Positions 1-7,366 are shown, counted from the first letter of the stretch. The stretch is 8,973 nucleotides of DNA from Caulobacteraceae bacterium (GCA_947484535.1 CANKPO010000039.1:1-8973), one strand, 5' to 3'. The notes: a model not told the origin generated them from the letters alone. Numbers and translations: made by a program.

Positions 1-2576
1 GACTTCAGCTTGGTCGAGGTCAGGGCCGGATTGATCTCGGCATCATCCCAAAGGACGCGGTGGAAGGACGAGCCGTCAGCCATTTCCGTCAGCTTAGAGA
101 CCGCCTTCTTGTGACGCAGCAAGGACTTGGGCGTCATGACCACCAAGGGCTTGCGGAATGGCCGGTGCATCTGGCGACGCAGGGCGTGGAAATAGTTGGC
201 CGGGGTCGAGACATTGACCACCTGCATATTGTCTTCGGCGCAGCTTTGCAGATAGCGCTCAAGGCGGGCCGAAGAGTGCTCGGGACCCTGGCCCTCATAG
301 CCATGGGGCAGCAGCATCACCAGACCACTCATCCGCAGCCACTTGCGTTCACCCGAACTGATGAACTGGTCGACCACCACCTGGGCGCCGTTGGCAAAGT
401 CACCAAACTGCGCTTCCCACATCACCAAGGTGTTGGGGTCGGCAAGGCTGAAGCCATATTCGAAGCCCAATACCGCCTCTTCTGACAGCAGCGAATCGAT
501 GACCTCATAGTGGGCCTGACCGGGGCGGATATTGTTCAGCGGCGTATAGTGCTCTTCGGTGGTCTGATCGATCAGGTCCGAGTGACGCTGCACGAAGGTG
601 CCGCGCACACTGTCCTGACCGGACAGGCGGACGGGGAAGCCCTCGTCGAGCAAAGTCGCAAAGGCCAGATGCTCGCCGGTGGACCAGTCCAGACCTTCAC
701 CCGATTCGATGGCGGTCCGGCGTCCTTCAACCACACGCTTGACGGTCTTGTGCACGTCAATGTGGTTGGGAACCGTGGTCAGGCGCGAGCCAATATCCTT
801 GAGCTTTTGCAGCGGCACCGCGGTGTCGAACTTGCGATCATCGCCGTCGGGGCGCGCAAGGCCGCTCCAAGCCCCGTCCAGCCAGTCGGCCTTATCGGCC
901 TTATAGACCTTACCGGCCTCAAATTCGGCATCGAGGAAGGACTCAAAGCCCGTCAACCAGCCGTCAAGTTCGGCGGCGGTAACCACGCCCTGCTCTATCA
1001 AGCGCTGGCTATAGATTTCACGGGTCGAGGGGTGGCCCTTGATCTTGGCGTACATCAAAGGCTGGGTCATGGTCGGATCGTCGCCCTCATTATGGCCGAA
1101 CCGGCGATAACAGAACATATCGATGACCACGTCCTTACCGAACTTCTGACGATATTCGGTGGCGACCTTAGCGGCAAAGACCACCGCCTCTGGGTCATCC
1201 CCATTGGCGTGCAGGATCGGGGCCTCTACCATTAAAGCCACGTCCGACGGATAGGGGGACGAGCGCGAGAAGCGGGGGCTGGTGGTAAAGCCGATCTGAT
1301 TATTGACGATGAAGTGGATGGTCCCGCCGGTGCGATAGCCCTTCAACCCCATCAGGGCGAAACATTCAGCCACCACGCCCTGACCGGCAAAGGCCGCATC
1401 GCCGTGCAGCAGCAGGGGCAACACGTGACCACGGCCACCCTCTGGATCTTGGCGAAGCTTTTCGGCCTGCTTGGCGCGAGCCTTACCCAGCACCACCGGG
1501 TTAACGATCTCGAGGTGAGACGGGTTGGCGGTGAGTGACAGGTGAACACTATTGTCGTCGAAGCTGCGGTCCGAGGACGCGCCCATGTGGTATTTCACAT
1601 CACCCGAGCCGCCGATATCGGAGGGCACGGACGATCCGCCCTGGAACTCGTGGAAGATGACGCGATAGGGCTTGCCCATCACAGCGGCCAGCACATTCAG
1701 ACGGCCACGGTGAGGCATGCCAATGACGATATCATCGACGCCAAGAGCCCCGCCGCGCTTGATGATCTGTTCGAGCGCGGGGACCGTAGCCTCACCGCCA
1801 TCCAGACCAAAACGCTTGGTGCCAGGGAAACGCTTGTGCAAGAAGCGCTCAAAGCCCTCGGCCTCGATCAGCTTCTTGAGGATCGCCACCTTGCCCTGAG
1901 GCGTAAAGGTGATTTCCTTATCCTTGCCTTCGATCCGCTCCTGCAGCCACTGCTTTTCGACCGGATCGGAGATGTGCATATATTGCACCCCGACATTGCC
2001 ACAGTAGGTCCGGCGCAGGATCGAGACGATCTCACGCACGGTGCTGGTCTCTAGGCCCAGAACATAATCGAGGAAGATCGGGCGATCATAGTCGGCCTCA
2101 GAGAAGCCATAGCTGGCGGGATCGAGCTCCGTCGTGTCAGGCTTTTCGTCTAGGCCCAACGGGTCGAGATTGGCCGCAAAATGGCCGCGCACACGATAGG
2201 CGCGGATCATCATAATGGCGCGCAGACTGTCCATCGTCGCCGCGCGAACCGCTTCGGGCGTTGCCGCCGGAGCCTTGTCGGTGATCTTTTGAGCGATCTT
2301 GGCCTCGACCGCGGGCCACTGGCCATCAAGGGCCGATAGCCAGTCTGGACGGGCCTGAGGCGTCTGGCCACCCACCCAACCGGGCTTGCGAACGGCGTCA
2401 ACGGCATCGGCGGTCGGCTCTTGCAGACCGGCGAAGAAGACCTGCCACGAGGGCTCTACCGAGGCGGGGTCTTTCGCCCACCGCGCATAGAGCGCCTCCA
2501 CGAATGCACTGTTGCCGCCGTAGAGGAAGGAGGTCTGCTCAAGAAGTTGATTCAGCCGCCCGGTATCGTCCGCCAT
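1..2576 (-). CDS. sucA: 2-oxoglutarate dehydrogenase E1 component, 3' end missing
   Basis: Thiamine-diphosphate-dependent E1 subunit of the 2-oxoglutarate dehydrogenase complex: it decarboxylates 2-oxoglutarate and passes the succinyl group to the lipoyl arm of E2 (SucB) in the cytoplasm. The reading frame is open from an ATG at 2576 to the window edge, 858 residues with no stop. Visible motifs in order: an N-terminal E1 segment (about residues 14-48, beginning FLYGGNSAF), GMPHRGR with His289, the ThDP/Mg region HGDAAFAGQG (391-400) followed by NNQIGF (425-430), NGDDPEA (458-464), FGHNEGDDP near 490, and HGYEGQGPEHSSAR starting at 758. Family members have roughly 930-1000 residues, so about 75-140 C-terminal residues lie outside. 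It follows sucD by 68 bp on the same strand, consistent with one operon. An AGGA lies 9 nt before the ATG, a moderate ribosome site. No frameshift was seen. Confidence 0.97.
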   Translation of the reverse strand, partial: MADDTGRLNQLLEQTSFLYGGNSAFVEALYARWAKDPASVEPSWQVFFAGLQEPTADAVDAVRKPGWVGGQTPQARPDWLSALDGQWPAVEAKIAQKITDKAPAATPEAVRAATMDSLRAIMMIRAYRVRGHFAANLDPLGLDEKPDTTELDPASYGFSEADYDRPIFLDYVLGLETSTVREIVSILRRTYCGNVGVQYMHISDPVEKQWLQERIEGKDKEITFTPQGKVAILKKLIEAEGFERFLHKRFPGTKRFGLDGGEATVPALEQIIKRGGALGVDDIVIGMPHRGRLNVLAAVMGKPYRVIFHEFQGGSSVPSDIGGSGDVKYHMGASSDRSFDDNSVHLSLTANPSHLEIVNPVVLGKARAKQAEKLRQDPEGGRGHVLPLLLHGDAAFAGQGVVAECFALMGLKGYRTGGTIHFIVNNQIGFTTSPRFSRSSPYPSDVALMVEAPILHANGDDPEAVVFAAKVATEYRQKFGKDVVIDMFCYRRFGHNEGDDPTMTQPLMYAKIKGHPSTREIYSQRLIEQGVVTAAELDGWLTGFESFLDAEFEAGKVYKADKADWLDGAWSGLARPDGDDRKFDTAVPLQKLKDIGSRLTTVPNHIDVHKTVKRVVEGRRTAIESGEGLDWSTGEHLAFATLLDEGFPVRLSGQDSVRGTFVQRHSDLIDQTTEEHYTPLNNIRPGQAHYEVIDSLLSEEAVLGFEYGFSLADPNTLVMWEAQFGDFANGAQVVVDQFISSGERKWLRMSGLVMLLPHGYEGQGPEHSSARLERYLQSCAEDNMQVVNVSTPANYFHALRRQMHRPFRKPLVVMTPKSLLRHKKAVSKLTEMADGSSFHRVLWDDAEINPALTSTKLK

Positions 2577-2591
2577 AGTCTTCGTTCCTAG

Positions 2592-2627
2592 GCGATCCGC
2601 CGCAGGACATCAGCCGATGCGGATCGC
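2592..2627 (-). repeat. Intercistronic stem-loop between sucD and sucA
   Basis: Two perfectly complementary 9-base arms, GCGATCCGC (2592-2600) and GCGGATCGC (2619-2627), are separated by 18 bases, which themselves can form a small CATC/GATG stem. The element fills the middle of the 68-bp sucD-sucA gap and ends 15 bases before the sucA start codon, just upstream of its AGGA ribosome site. No T tract follows, so a classic intrinsic terminator is unlikely. A role in RNA stability, processing or tuning of sucA translation is inferred only. Confidence 0.6.
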
Positions 2628-2644
2628 TCCCTTGCGTGTGTAGA

Positions 2645-3523
2645 TCACAGGCTCTTAAGCAACTCGACCAATGTCTGGCCCAGTGCTGCGGGAGACGGTG
2701 ACACGCGGATACCCGCGGCCTCCATCGCTGCGATCTTGTCTTCAGCGCCACCCTTACCGCCGGAGATGATCGCGCCCGCGTGACCCATCCGACGCCCCGG
2801 AGGGGCTGTGCGGCCGGCGATGAACCCGACCATAGGCTTTTTAATCTTGGAATGCTTAATGAAGTCCGCAGCATCCTCTTCGGCAGAGCCGCCAATTTCA
2901 CCGATCATGATGATTGACTTGGTGGCGTCGTCGGCCAAGAACATTTCCAGAATGTCGATGAACTCGGTGCCCTTGACCGGATCGCCGCCGATGCCGACAG
3001 CGGTGGTCTGGCCCAAGCCCACATTCGTGGTCTGGAAAACGGCCTCATAGGTAAGGGTTCCGGAGCGTGAAACAACACCCACCGAGCCATTTGAGAAGAT
3101 ATTTCCGGGCATAATGCCGATCTTGCACTGATCCGGCGTCAGAACGCCGGGGCAGTTTGGACCGATCAGGCGCGACTTGGAGCCGTCCAGCGCGCGGCGA
3201 ACCTTGACCATGTCGGCCACGGGGATGCCTTCGGTGATGCAGACAATCAACGGGATCTCAGCGGCGATGGCCTCAAGGATCGAGTCAGCGGCGAAGGGCG
3301 GCGGCACATAGATGGCCGAGGCCGTTGCACCCGTGCGCTCGCGGGCTTCAGCCACCGTGTCATAGACGGGAAGGCCAACATGCGTCATGCCGCCCTTGCC
3401 GGGGGTAACCCCAGCGACCATCTGCGTGCCATAGGCAATGGCCTGCTCGGTGTGGAAGGTGCCCTGAGAACCGGTGATTCCCTGGCAGATAACCTTGGTA
3501 TTCTTGTCGATCAGGATGGACAT
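2645..3523 (-). CDS. sucD: Succinyl-CoA synthetase (ligase) alpha subunit
   Basis: Alpha subunit of succinyl-CoA synthetase, which interconverts succinyl-CoA plus NDP plus phosphate with succinate plus NTP and CoA in the TCA cycle. The 292-residue length is normal for the family. The N-terminal CoA-binding Rossmann domain shows [10 protein letters not shown] (15-24) and GPNCPG (121-126). The ligase domain carries the phosphohistidine motif GRRMGHAGA, giving His248 as the residue phosphorylated during catalysis. [12 protein letters not shown] (208-219) is also typical. The ATG at 3523 is chosen because the protein starts [10 protein letters not shown] like other SucD proteins; the ribosome site is weak (AGGG 4 nt upstream). 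It lies 53 bp downstream of sucC and 68 bp upstream of sucA, and its product forms a heteromer with SucC. Confidence 0.98.
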   Translation of the reverse strand: MSILIDKNTKVICQGITGSQGTFHTEQAIAYGTQMVAGVTPGKGGMTHVGLPVYDTVAEARERTGATASAIYVPPPFAADSILEAIAAEIPLIVCITEGIPVADMVKVRRALDGSKSRLIGPNCPGVLTPDQCKIGIMPGNIFSNGSVGVVSRSGTLTYEAVFQTTNVGLGQTTAVGIGGDPVKGTEFIDILEMFLADDATKSIIMIGEIGGSAEEDAADFIKHSKIKKPMVGFIAGRTAPPGRRMGHAGAIISGGKGGAEDKIAAMEAAGIRVSPSPAALGQTLVELLKSL

Positions 3524-3557
3524 GCGCCCTGCTTCAGCTTTCTAGAAATCGATCTTC

Positions 3558-3573
3558 GGACCCGGTGGGATCC
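3558..3573 (-). repeat. Small hairpin in the sucC-sucD gap
   Basis: GGACCC and GGGATCC pair through six base pairs with one bulged A (as read on the plus strand) around a 3-base loop, just after the sucC stop. A 10-base palindrome TTTCTAGAAA lies nearby, between this hairpin and sucD. The stem is short and could be fortuitous. If real it may affect differential stability of the sucC and sucD message segments. Confidence 0.3.
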
Positions 3574-3576
3574 AGC

Positions 3577-4746
3577 TCAGTTTCCGGCCCGCACGGCCTT
3601 GACGATTTTTTCTGCGGCGTCCGAAAGGTCGTTCGCTGCAATGACGTTTAGGCCGCTCTCATTGATGATCTGCTTGCCGAGGGCGACATTGGTGCCCTCC
3701 AAGCGAACCACCAGAGGCACCTTCAGGCCGACTTCTTTAACTGCAGCCACCACGCCTTCAGCGATGATGTCACAGCGCATGATGCCGCCGAAGATATTGA
3801 CCAAGATCCCCTTCACCGCCGGATCGGAGGTGATGATCTTAAAGGCTGCCGTAACCTTTTCCTTAGAAGCACCGCCGCCAACATCGAGGAAGTTGGCAGG
3901 CTCAGCCCCATAGAGCTTGATGATGTCCATCGTCGCCATGGCCAGACCCGCGCCATTGACCATACAGCCAATTTCGCCGTCGAGCGTGATATAGGACAGG
4001 TCGTACTTGGAGGCCTCGATCTCTTTTTCGTCCTCTTCGGTCATGTCGCGAAGCTCGCGCATTTCCGGCTGACGATAGAGGGCGTTGCTGTCGAAGGAGA
4101 TCTTGGCGTCGAGGACGCGAAGCTGGTCGTCAGCGGTGACGATCAGAGGATTGATTTCCAGCATCTCCATGTCGCGCTCGACAAAGGCCTTATAGAGCGA
4201 AGGCAAGAGGGTCTGGATCTGCTTGGCCGCCGCACCGGTCAAGCCCAAGGACGATGCCAAGGTCCGCGCATGGTGCGGGAAGACGCCGGTCGCGGGGTCA
4301 ATCGAGAAGGCCATGATCTTTTCAGGCGTGTGGGCTGCCACTTCCTCAATGTCCATGCCGCCTTCGGTCGAGGCGACGACGGACACGCGAGACGTGACCC
4401 GGTCAACCAGCAAGGACAGATAAAGCTCGCGAGCAATGGCCGCGCCCTCTTCGACATAGAGGCGGCGAACCAAACGGCCGGCTGGACCGGTCTGATGGGT
4501 GACCAGCGTCATGCCCAGCATACGGGTCGCCTCTTCGCGAACCGCGTCGATCGACTTGACGACCTTGACGCCGCCGCCCTTGCCACGGCCACCGGCGTGG
4601 ATCTGAGCCTTGACGACCCAGACAGGACCGCCGAGGGCTTCAGCACCCTTAACGGCCTCATCGACCGTAAAGGCGGCAAAACCGCGTGGAACAGGAACGC
4701 CGAACTCTTTGAGGACGGCCTTGGCTTGATGCTCGTGAATGTTCAT
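3577..4746 (-). CDS. sucC: Succinyl-CoA synthetase (ADP-forming) beta subunit
   Basis: Beta subunit of succinyl-CoA synthetase, providing the nucleotide-binding ATP-grasp domain and the succinate site. At 389 residues it matches the usual length (about 388), and it begins MNIHEHQAK, the typical SucC start. Visible motifs: [11 protein letters not shown] (50-60) in the nucleotide-binding region, LEINP (196-200) with Glu197 and Asn199, and Asp213 in VLDAK, which correspond to known metal/nucleotide ligands. The C-terminal CoA-ligase domain shows [13 protein letters not shown] (286-298) and [13 protein letters not shown] (317-329). The start is supported by homology rather than by its ribosome site, which is poor (only a GGA before the ATG). 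It is the first gene of the sucC-sucD-sucA run. Upstream is a 318-bp non-coding stretch, so transcription probably starts here. Confidence 0.98.
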   Translation of the reverse strand: MNIHEHQAKAVLKEFGVPVPRGFAAFTVDEAVKGAEALGGPVWVVKAQIHAGGRGKGGGVKVVKSIDAVREEATRMLGMTLVTHQTGPAGRLVRRLYVEEGAAIARELYLSLLVDRVTSRVSVVASTEGGMDIEEVAAHTPEKIMAFSIDPATGVFPHHARTLASSLGLTGAAAKQIQTLLPSLYKAFVERDMEMLEINPLIVTADDQLRVLDAKISFDSNALYRQPEMRELRDMTEEDEKEIEASKYDLSYITLDGEIGCMVNGAGLAMATMDIIKLYGAEPANFLDVGGGASKEKVTAAFKIITSDPAVKGILVNIFGGIMRCDIIAEGVVAAVKEVGLKVPLVVRLEGTNVALGKQIINESGLNVIAANDLSDAAEKIVKAVRAGN

Positions 4747-4819
4747 GAGGTCCGGTCGCGGCTAGAAGATCGCGGAAAACACAGCACCAAACACAGGTTC
4801 GGCACCAATCTTGATCCGC

Positions 4820-4848
4820 GTTATAGAGACGGCTAACCGCAGGCGCAA
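4820..4848 (-). promoter_or_regulatory. Candidate sigma70-type promoter for sucCDA
   Basis: On the minus strand TTGCGC (4848-4843) and TATAAC (4825-4820) are separated by exactly 17 bases. The -10 element matches the TATAAT consensus at five of six positions; the -35 element is weaker. Transcription would begin near 4813, giving a leader of about 67 bases. The -35 element coincides with one of the TTGCGCC repeats, so a protein bound there could compete with RNA polymerase. The call rests on sequence match and position only. Confidence 0.45.
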
Positions 4849-5037
4849 CCAAACAGGCCAAGGAAAACACGGTTTGCGCCGAATTTGTTCCTTATCCAAA
4901 GCGACATGAACAGCGGGATTTTGCGCCATTGCGCCAACCACCAGAACAGACGCCCAGCATCGGGCCGTGAACGCCCCCTTCTGGCCAGATCAGCCGAGCC
5001 CAAGAGGAAATTCAACCCCCTGAGGACTTGGGCGCAA
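4842..5037. repeat. Cluster of five TTGCGCC boxes upstream of sucC
   Basis: The exact 7-mer TTGCGCC occurs on the plus strand at 4874-4880, 4921-4927 and 4929-4935, and on the minus strand at 4842-4848 and 5031-5037. The copies at 4921 and 4929 form a tandem duplication of TTGCGCCA. The copies at 4842 and 4874 are arms of an imperfect inverted repeat (GGCGCAACC and GGTTTGCGCC) that flanks and overlaps the candidate sucC -35 element. I found no other copy on reading the rest of the window. The arrangement suggests an operator for a DNA-binding protein, identity unknown. Confidence 0.5.
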
Positions 5038-5064
5038 ATCATCTCCAGACCAAGCCCTTTAGCC

Positions 5065-5577
5065 CTAACCCATGATCACGCGCCACATTAAACGGCCCGG
5101 AAAAAAGGTGAAGGCTCCAGCGATCACCATGCCGCCGAGAAACATGCCGGTCATGGCCCGCTGATGCATCAGAACCCTATGACGGCGCGCCGCAATAACC
5201 CCCGCAGGCAATGTGATCAGGACATAGCCAGACAGCATGTGGATCCAGGAATAGGCATTTCCATTGAGGCTGGTGATGAACAGGGACGATACCGCCACGG
5301 TGGTCATGAAGATCACCCAAATCCAACCCAAGGTCCGGTGTGGCAAGGTGCCCTTAGGCGCGGCAAAGAGCACGAGCCCCAGGCAAAAGGCCAAAAGGGC
5401 GGCGCCAACATGGATCTGAATCTTGAGCGGTTGCGCGGCCAAGAGGTCCAGCCTTGGACGATGCAGGCCGATGGACTGAGGCAGGCCGATCAAGACCGCA
5501 GCGACCACAAACAGGGCCATCAGGCCTAGGCTCAAGACAAGGCGCGGGATGCGGCGCTTGCCACCTTCAACGATCAT
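5065..5577 (-). CDS. DUF2306-like integral membrane protein
   Basis: A 170-residue predicted inner-membrane protein of unknown function, resembling the DUF2306 family. Hydrophobic segments lie at about residues 12-32, 54-73, 84-103, 113-130 and 143-160. The signature-like stretch IHVGAALLAF followed by PHRTLG (79-84) fits that family. Histidines 56, 80, 113, 133 and 138 lie within or at the ends of membrane segments; they might bind a metal or heme as in other small His-containing membrane proteins, but this is speculation. The ATG at 5577 has a good ribosome site, GAGG with 7 bases of spacing. It is divergent from the LytTR regulator gene across 139 bp containing direct repeats, and is therefore a likely target or partner of that regulator. 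The family assignment comes from sequence impression, not a search. Confidence 0.75.
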   Translation of the reverse strand: MIVEGGKRRIPRLVLSLGLMALFVVAAVLIGLPQSIGLHRPRLDLLAAQPLKIQIHVGAALLAFCLGLVLFAAPKGTLPHRTLGWIWVIFMTTVAVSSLFITSLNGNAYSWIHMLSGYVLITLPAGVIAARRHRVLMHQRAMTGMFLGGMVIAGAFTFFPGRLMWRVIMG

Positions 5578-5644
5578 GTTAAGACCTCATGGATTAAACT
5601 GTCGCCACTACCCTAAGAGGCCCGACCCGCCGGTGCAGCCCCAT

Positions 5645-5705
5645 CTTCGCCAATCACCACCGGCCCTTCGCCAACGAAAAGGGGCCGCCATTGGCGCTTC
5701 GCCAA
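5645..5705. promoter_or_regulatory. Three 9-bp direct repeats, putative LytTR operator
   Basis: CTTCGCCAA occurs exactly at 5645-5653, 5666-5674 and 5697-5705. The first two are separated by 12 bp (21-bp period, two helical turns) and the second and third by 22 bp (31-bp period, about three turns). An inverted partial copy, TTGGCG, lies at 5691-5696 within the 11-bp palindrome CGCCATTGGCG. LytTR-domain regulators such as AgrA bind pairs of 9-bp direct repeats spaced by about 12 bp, so this placement directly between a LytTR gene and its divergent neighbour suggests its binding site. The 31-bp step is not a multiple of three, so the repeat is not a peptide repeat. No strong core promoter was identified on either strand here. 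Confidence 0.55.
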
Positions 5706-5716
5706 CGGCAAGGTTG

Positions 5717-6445
5717 ATGCTGCGAAATGCGCGGGGCTTGGGCATCGGGGCCCTTGCGGCCCTGTTTCTGTCCTTCTCCGGTGCCTTTGGCACGGACGGA
5801 GCCCCCATTGCCTTGCGTCTCGCCTATTGGGCCGGACTGATGATCGGCGGCAGCGCGATGGGAGCCGTCACCATCAGTCTGATCCAAAGGTTCGAAATTC
5901 TCGAAACCCGCCCTTGGCGTCAAGGCCTGTTGATCGTGGCGATTATCACGGGGCCGATCGCCCTGATGGTCTATTTCGCGTCCACGATAATGTTTCCAAG
6001 TTCCAGCGAAACGGTGACATTTTTGACTTACCTGCCGCAGGTCCTGATCATCACGATGGCCATGACGGCCCTGAACTATGCGACCGAACAGCGGCAGCAA
6101 TCGACCTCTTCGCCTGACGGGCCCACCGAGACCGTTCGGTTCCTCAGCCGGTTTCCAGCCAAGCTTAAGGGCGCGACCCTTTTGGCGGTCGAGGCCGAGG
6201 ACCATTATCTGCGCCTTCATACCGACCGCGGGTCAGACCTGATCCTGATGCGCTTGGCCGATGCCATTGTTGAGCTTGAGGGTATTGAAGGCGCGCGAAC
6301 GCACCGCTCTTGGTGGGTCGCCAAGGCGGGGATTGTCGAAGCGGCGCGCGGTGATGGCCGCGCCACCTTGACCCTAAAGGATGGGACAAGGGTGCCGGTC
6401 AGCCGCAGCTATGCTGCGGGCCTGCGAGACGCCGGCTGGTTCTAA
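5717..6445 (+). CDS. Membrane-anchored LytTR-family transcription regulator
   Basis: A 242-residue protein with an N-terminal membrane domain and a C-terminal LytTR DNA-binding domain. Likely membrane segments are residues 7-25, 35-56, 70-92 and 101-120. After a polar linker (123-140) the LytTR domain spans about 145-242, with EAEDHYLRLHT (159-169), THRSWWVAK (195-203) and VPVSRSY (226-232), all typical of the family. There is no receiver domain, so it is not a standard response regulator; signals are presumably sensed by the membrane part. The frame is open from 5549, but residues before 5717 would be proline/arginine-rich, would overlap the DUF2306 gene and would run through DNA repeats, so the ATG at 5717 is preferred. 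AAGG lies 3 nt upstream, closer than ideal; the adjacent TTG at 5714 is an alternative start. It converges with the flagellin gene. Confidence 0.88.
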   Translation: MLRNARGLGIGALAALFLSFSGAFGTDGAPIALRLAYWAGLMIGGSAMGAVTISLIQRFEILETRPWRQGLLIVAIITGPIALMVYFASTIMFPSSSETVTFLTYLPQVLIITMAMTALNYATEQRQQSTSSPDGPTETVRFLSRFPAKLKGATLLAVEAEDHYLRLHTDRGSDLILMRLADAIVELEGIEGARTHRSWWVAKAGIVEAARGDGRATLTLKDGTRVPVSRSYAAGLRDAGWF

Positions 6446-6463
6446 CCCAGCAAAGGGCCTAAT

Positions 6464-6487
6464 CGGCGGGGGCCATGACCCCCGCCG
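6464..6487. terminator. GC-rich hairpin between convergent genes
   Basis: CGGCGGGGG (6464-6472) and CCCCCGCCG (6479-6487) form a perfect 9-bp stem with a 6-base loop, in the 68-bp gap between the LytTR gene end and the flagellin gene end. It is positioned to act as a shared bidirectional terminator. Neither strand shows a proper T tract after the stem, so termination may be inefficient, or the hairpin may protect 3' ends and block convergent transcripts. A smaller TCGC/GCGA stem follows near 6493-6505. Confidence 0.65.
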
Positions 6488-6513
6488 CAGGTTCGCTTAC
6501 TGCGAGCTAAACC

Positions 6514-7353
6514 CTATCGGAACAGGCCGAGTAGGGCGGAGGTAGACTGATTGGCGATAGACAGGGCCTGAACACCCAGCTGCTGCCGCGTTTGCAGCGA
6601 CTGGAGCTTGGCACTTTCCTTGGCCAGGTCGGCATCGACGAGGTTGCCCACGCCATTATCCAAGGTGTCTTGAAGTTTCATAATGAAGGACAGGTGCAGG
6701 TCGAGGGCCTTTGAACCTGTACCCAGCTTTGCGAGCGCGGTACTGACCTTACCGATTGCTGTATTGACCGTTGCAATCATGGCCTGAGCGGTTGAGGCCG
6801 TGTTGGACGCCAGGCTGGCCGTGCTGCCAATACCGGTTAGATTGGCACCGCCCAAAGCGAGAGACTGGGCCGCAATCGTAATCTTGCTGGTGCCCGCTGC
6901 GTTGGCGAGCGCCGCTATGGTGGCGCCGCCCGTCTTGATCATGTTGGTGCCGTTGAAGTCGGCATTGGCCACGGTCTTAGCCAACTGATCACGTAGAGCC
7001 TTGAAGTCTTCGTTCAGGGCCGCACGGCCTGATGTATCAAGGGTGGTATCAGAGGCTGCAAGCGCCTTTTCTTTCATCTGCACGAGCAGATCCGAGACCG
7101 AGGTCCCTGCAGCGAGCGCCACATCCACGGTGGATTGGCCACGCTGTAAGGAATCCTTTACAGCGTTAAGAGCGGTTGATGTGGCCCGCTGTGATTGCGC
7201 AATCGCCCAAGTGGAGCCATTGTCTTTCGCACTATCGACCTTACGTCCGGTCGAAATCCGCTGTTGTGTAACACTAAGTTCCGAGCCTGTTACGTTCAGA
7301 TTCTGAAGCGCAATCATGGCGTCACGGTTCGTATTCACGCTGTATAGCGCCAT
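6514..7353 (-). CDS. Flagellin (short FljK-type filament subunit)
   Basis: Structural subunit of the flagellar filament, exported by the flagellar type III system without a cleaved signal peptide. The 279 residues include the conserved N-terminal D0/D1 region (1 to about 135, starting MALYSVNTNRDAMIALQ, with ISTGRKVDSAKDNG near 32-45) and the C-terminal D1/D0 region (about 200-279, containing VDADLAKESAKL and QLGVQALSIANQS, ending LLGLFR). The middle is short, alanine/threonine-rich and variable, so there are no large D2/D3 domains. It has no cysteine. Length and termini match Caulobacter flagellins of about 273 residues, but the paralog (FljJ, K, L, M, N or O-like) cannot be assigned. The ATG at 7353 has a strong AAGGAG 7 bases upstream. 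The gene stands alone between purH and the LytTR gene with its own promoter region. Confidence 0.95.
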   Translation of the reverse strand: MALYSVNTNRDAMIALQNLNVTGSELSVTQQRISTGRKVDSAKDNGSTWAIAQSQRATSTALNAVKDSLQRGQSTVDVALAAGTSVSDLLVQMKEKALAASDTTLDTSGRAALNEDFKALRDQLAKTVANADFNGTNMIKTGGATIAALANAAGTSKITIAAQSLALGGANLTGIGSTASLASNTASTAQAMIATVNTAIGKVSTALAKLGTGSKALDLHLSFIMKLQDTLDNGVGNLVDADLAKESAKLQSLQTRQQLGVQALSIANQSTSALLGLFR

Positions 7354-7360
7354 ACCGAAA

Positions 7361-7366
7361 CTCCTT
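7361..7366 (-). promoter_or_regulatory. Strong ribosome binding site of the flagellin gene
   Basis: AAGGAG on the minus strand with 7 bases before the ATG at 7353. This is the best Shine-Dalgarno match in the window and supports high translation. It lies 11 bases downstream of the last leader hairpin, so it is accessible in the predicted fold unless alternative pairing occurs. Confidence 0.8.

Larger units (their letters stand above)
4747..5064. other. Gene-free region upstream of sucC
   Basis: This 318-bp stretch contains no convincing gene. The short open frames in it (for example 4833-5042 minus, 69 codons) have no recognisable domain or good ribosome site. It holds a candidate sucC promoter (4820-4848) and five copies of the 7-mer TTGCGCC. 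On the minus strand just after the DUF2306 stop, CTTGG and CCAAG could form a loose stem with an 18-base loop; no T tract follows, so termination of the DUF2306 transcript is not clearly encoded. In many alphaproteobacteria mdh sits directly upstream of sucC; no remnant of it is seen here. Confidence 0.7.

Noticed and set aside
510..1235. Long plus-strand open frame (241 codons) antisense to sucA
   Set aside because: It lies wholly opposite the conserved sucA frame; GC-rich third positions commonly open the antisense frame. The translation shows no domain and there is no good start signal.
4270..4836. Plus-strand open frame of 188 codons across sucC and its upstream region
   Set aside because: It is antisense to the well-conserved SucC N-terminal half and through the candidate promoter, with no recognisable domain.
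4833..5042. 69-codon minus-strand open frame upstream of sucC as a small gene or mdh remnant
   Set aside because: No resemblance to malate dehydrogenase motifs, no ribosome site, and it spans the repeat cluster.
5549..5716. Extended N-terminus of the LytTR protein from ATG 5549 or 5576
   Set aside because: It would overlap the DUF2306 gene start and its ribosome site, encode a proline/arginine-rich low-complexity segment and run across the DNA repeats. A start at 5717 gives a normal membrane segment near the N-terminus.
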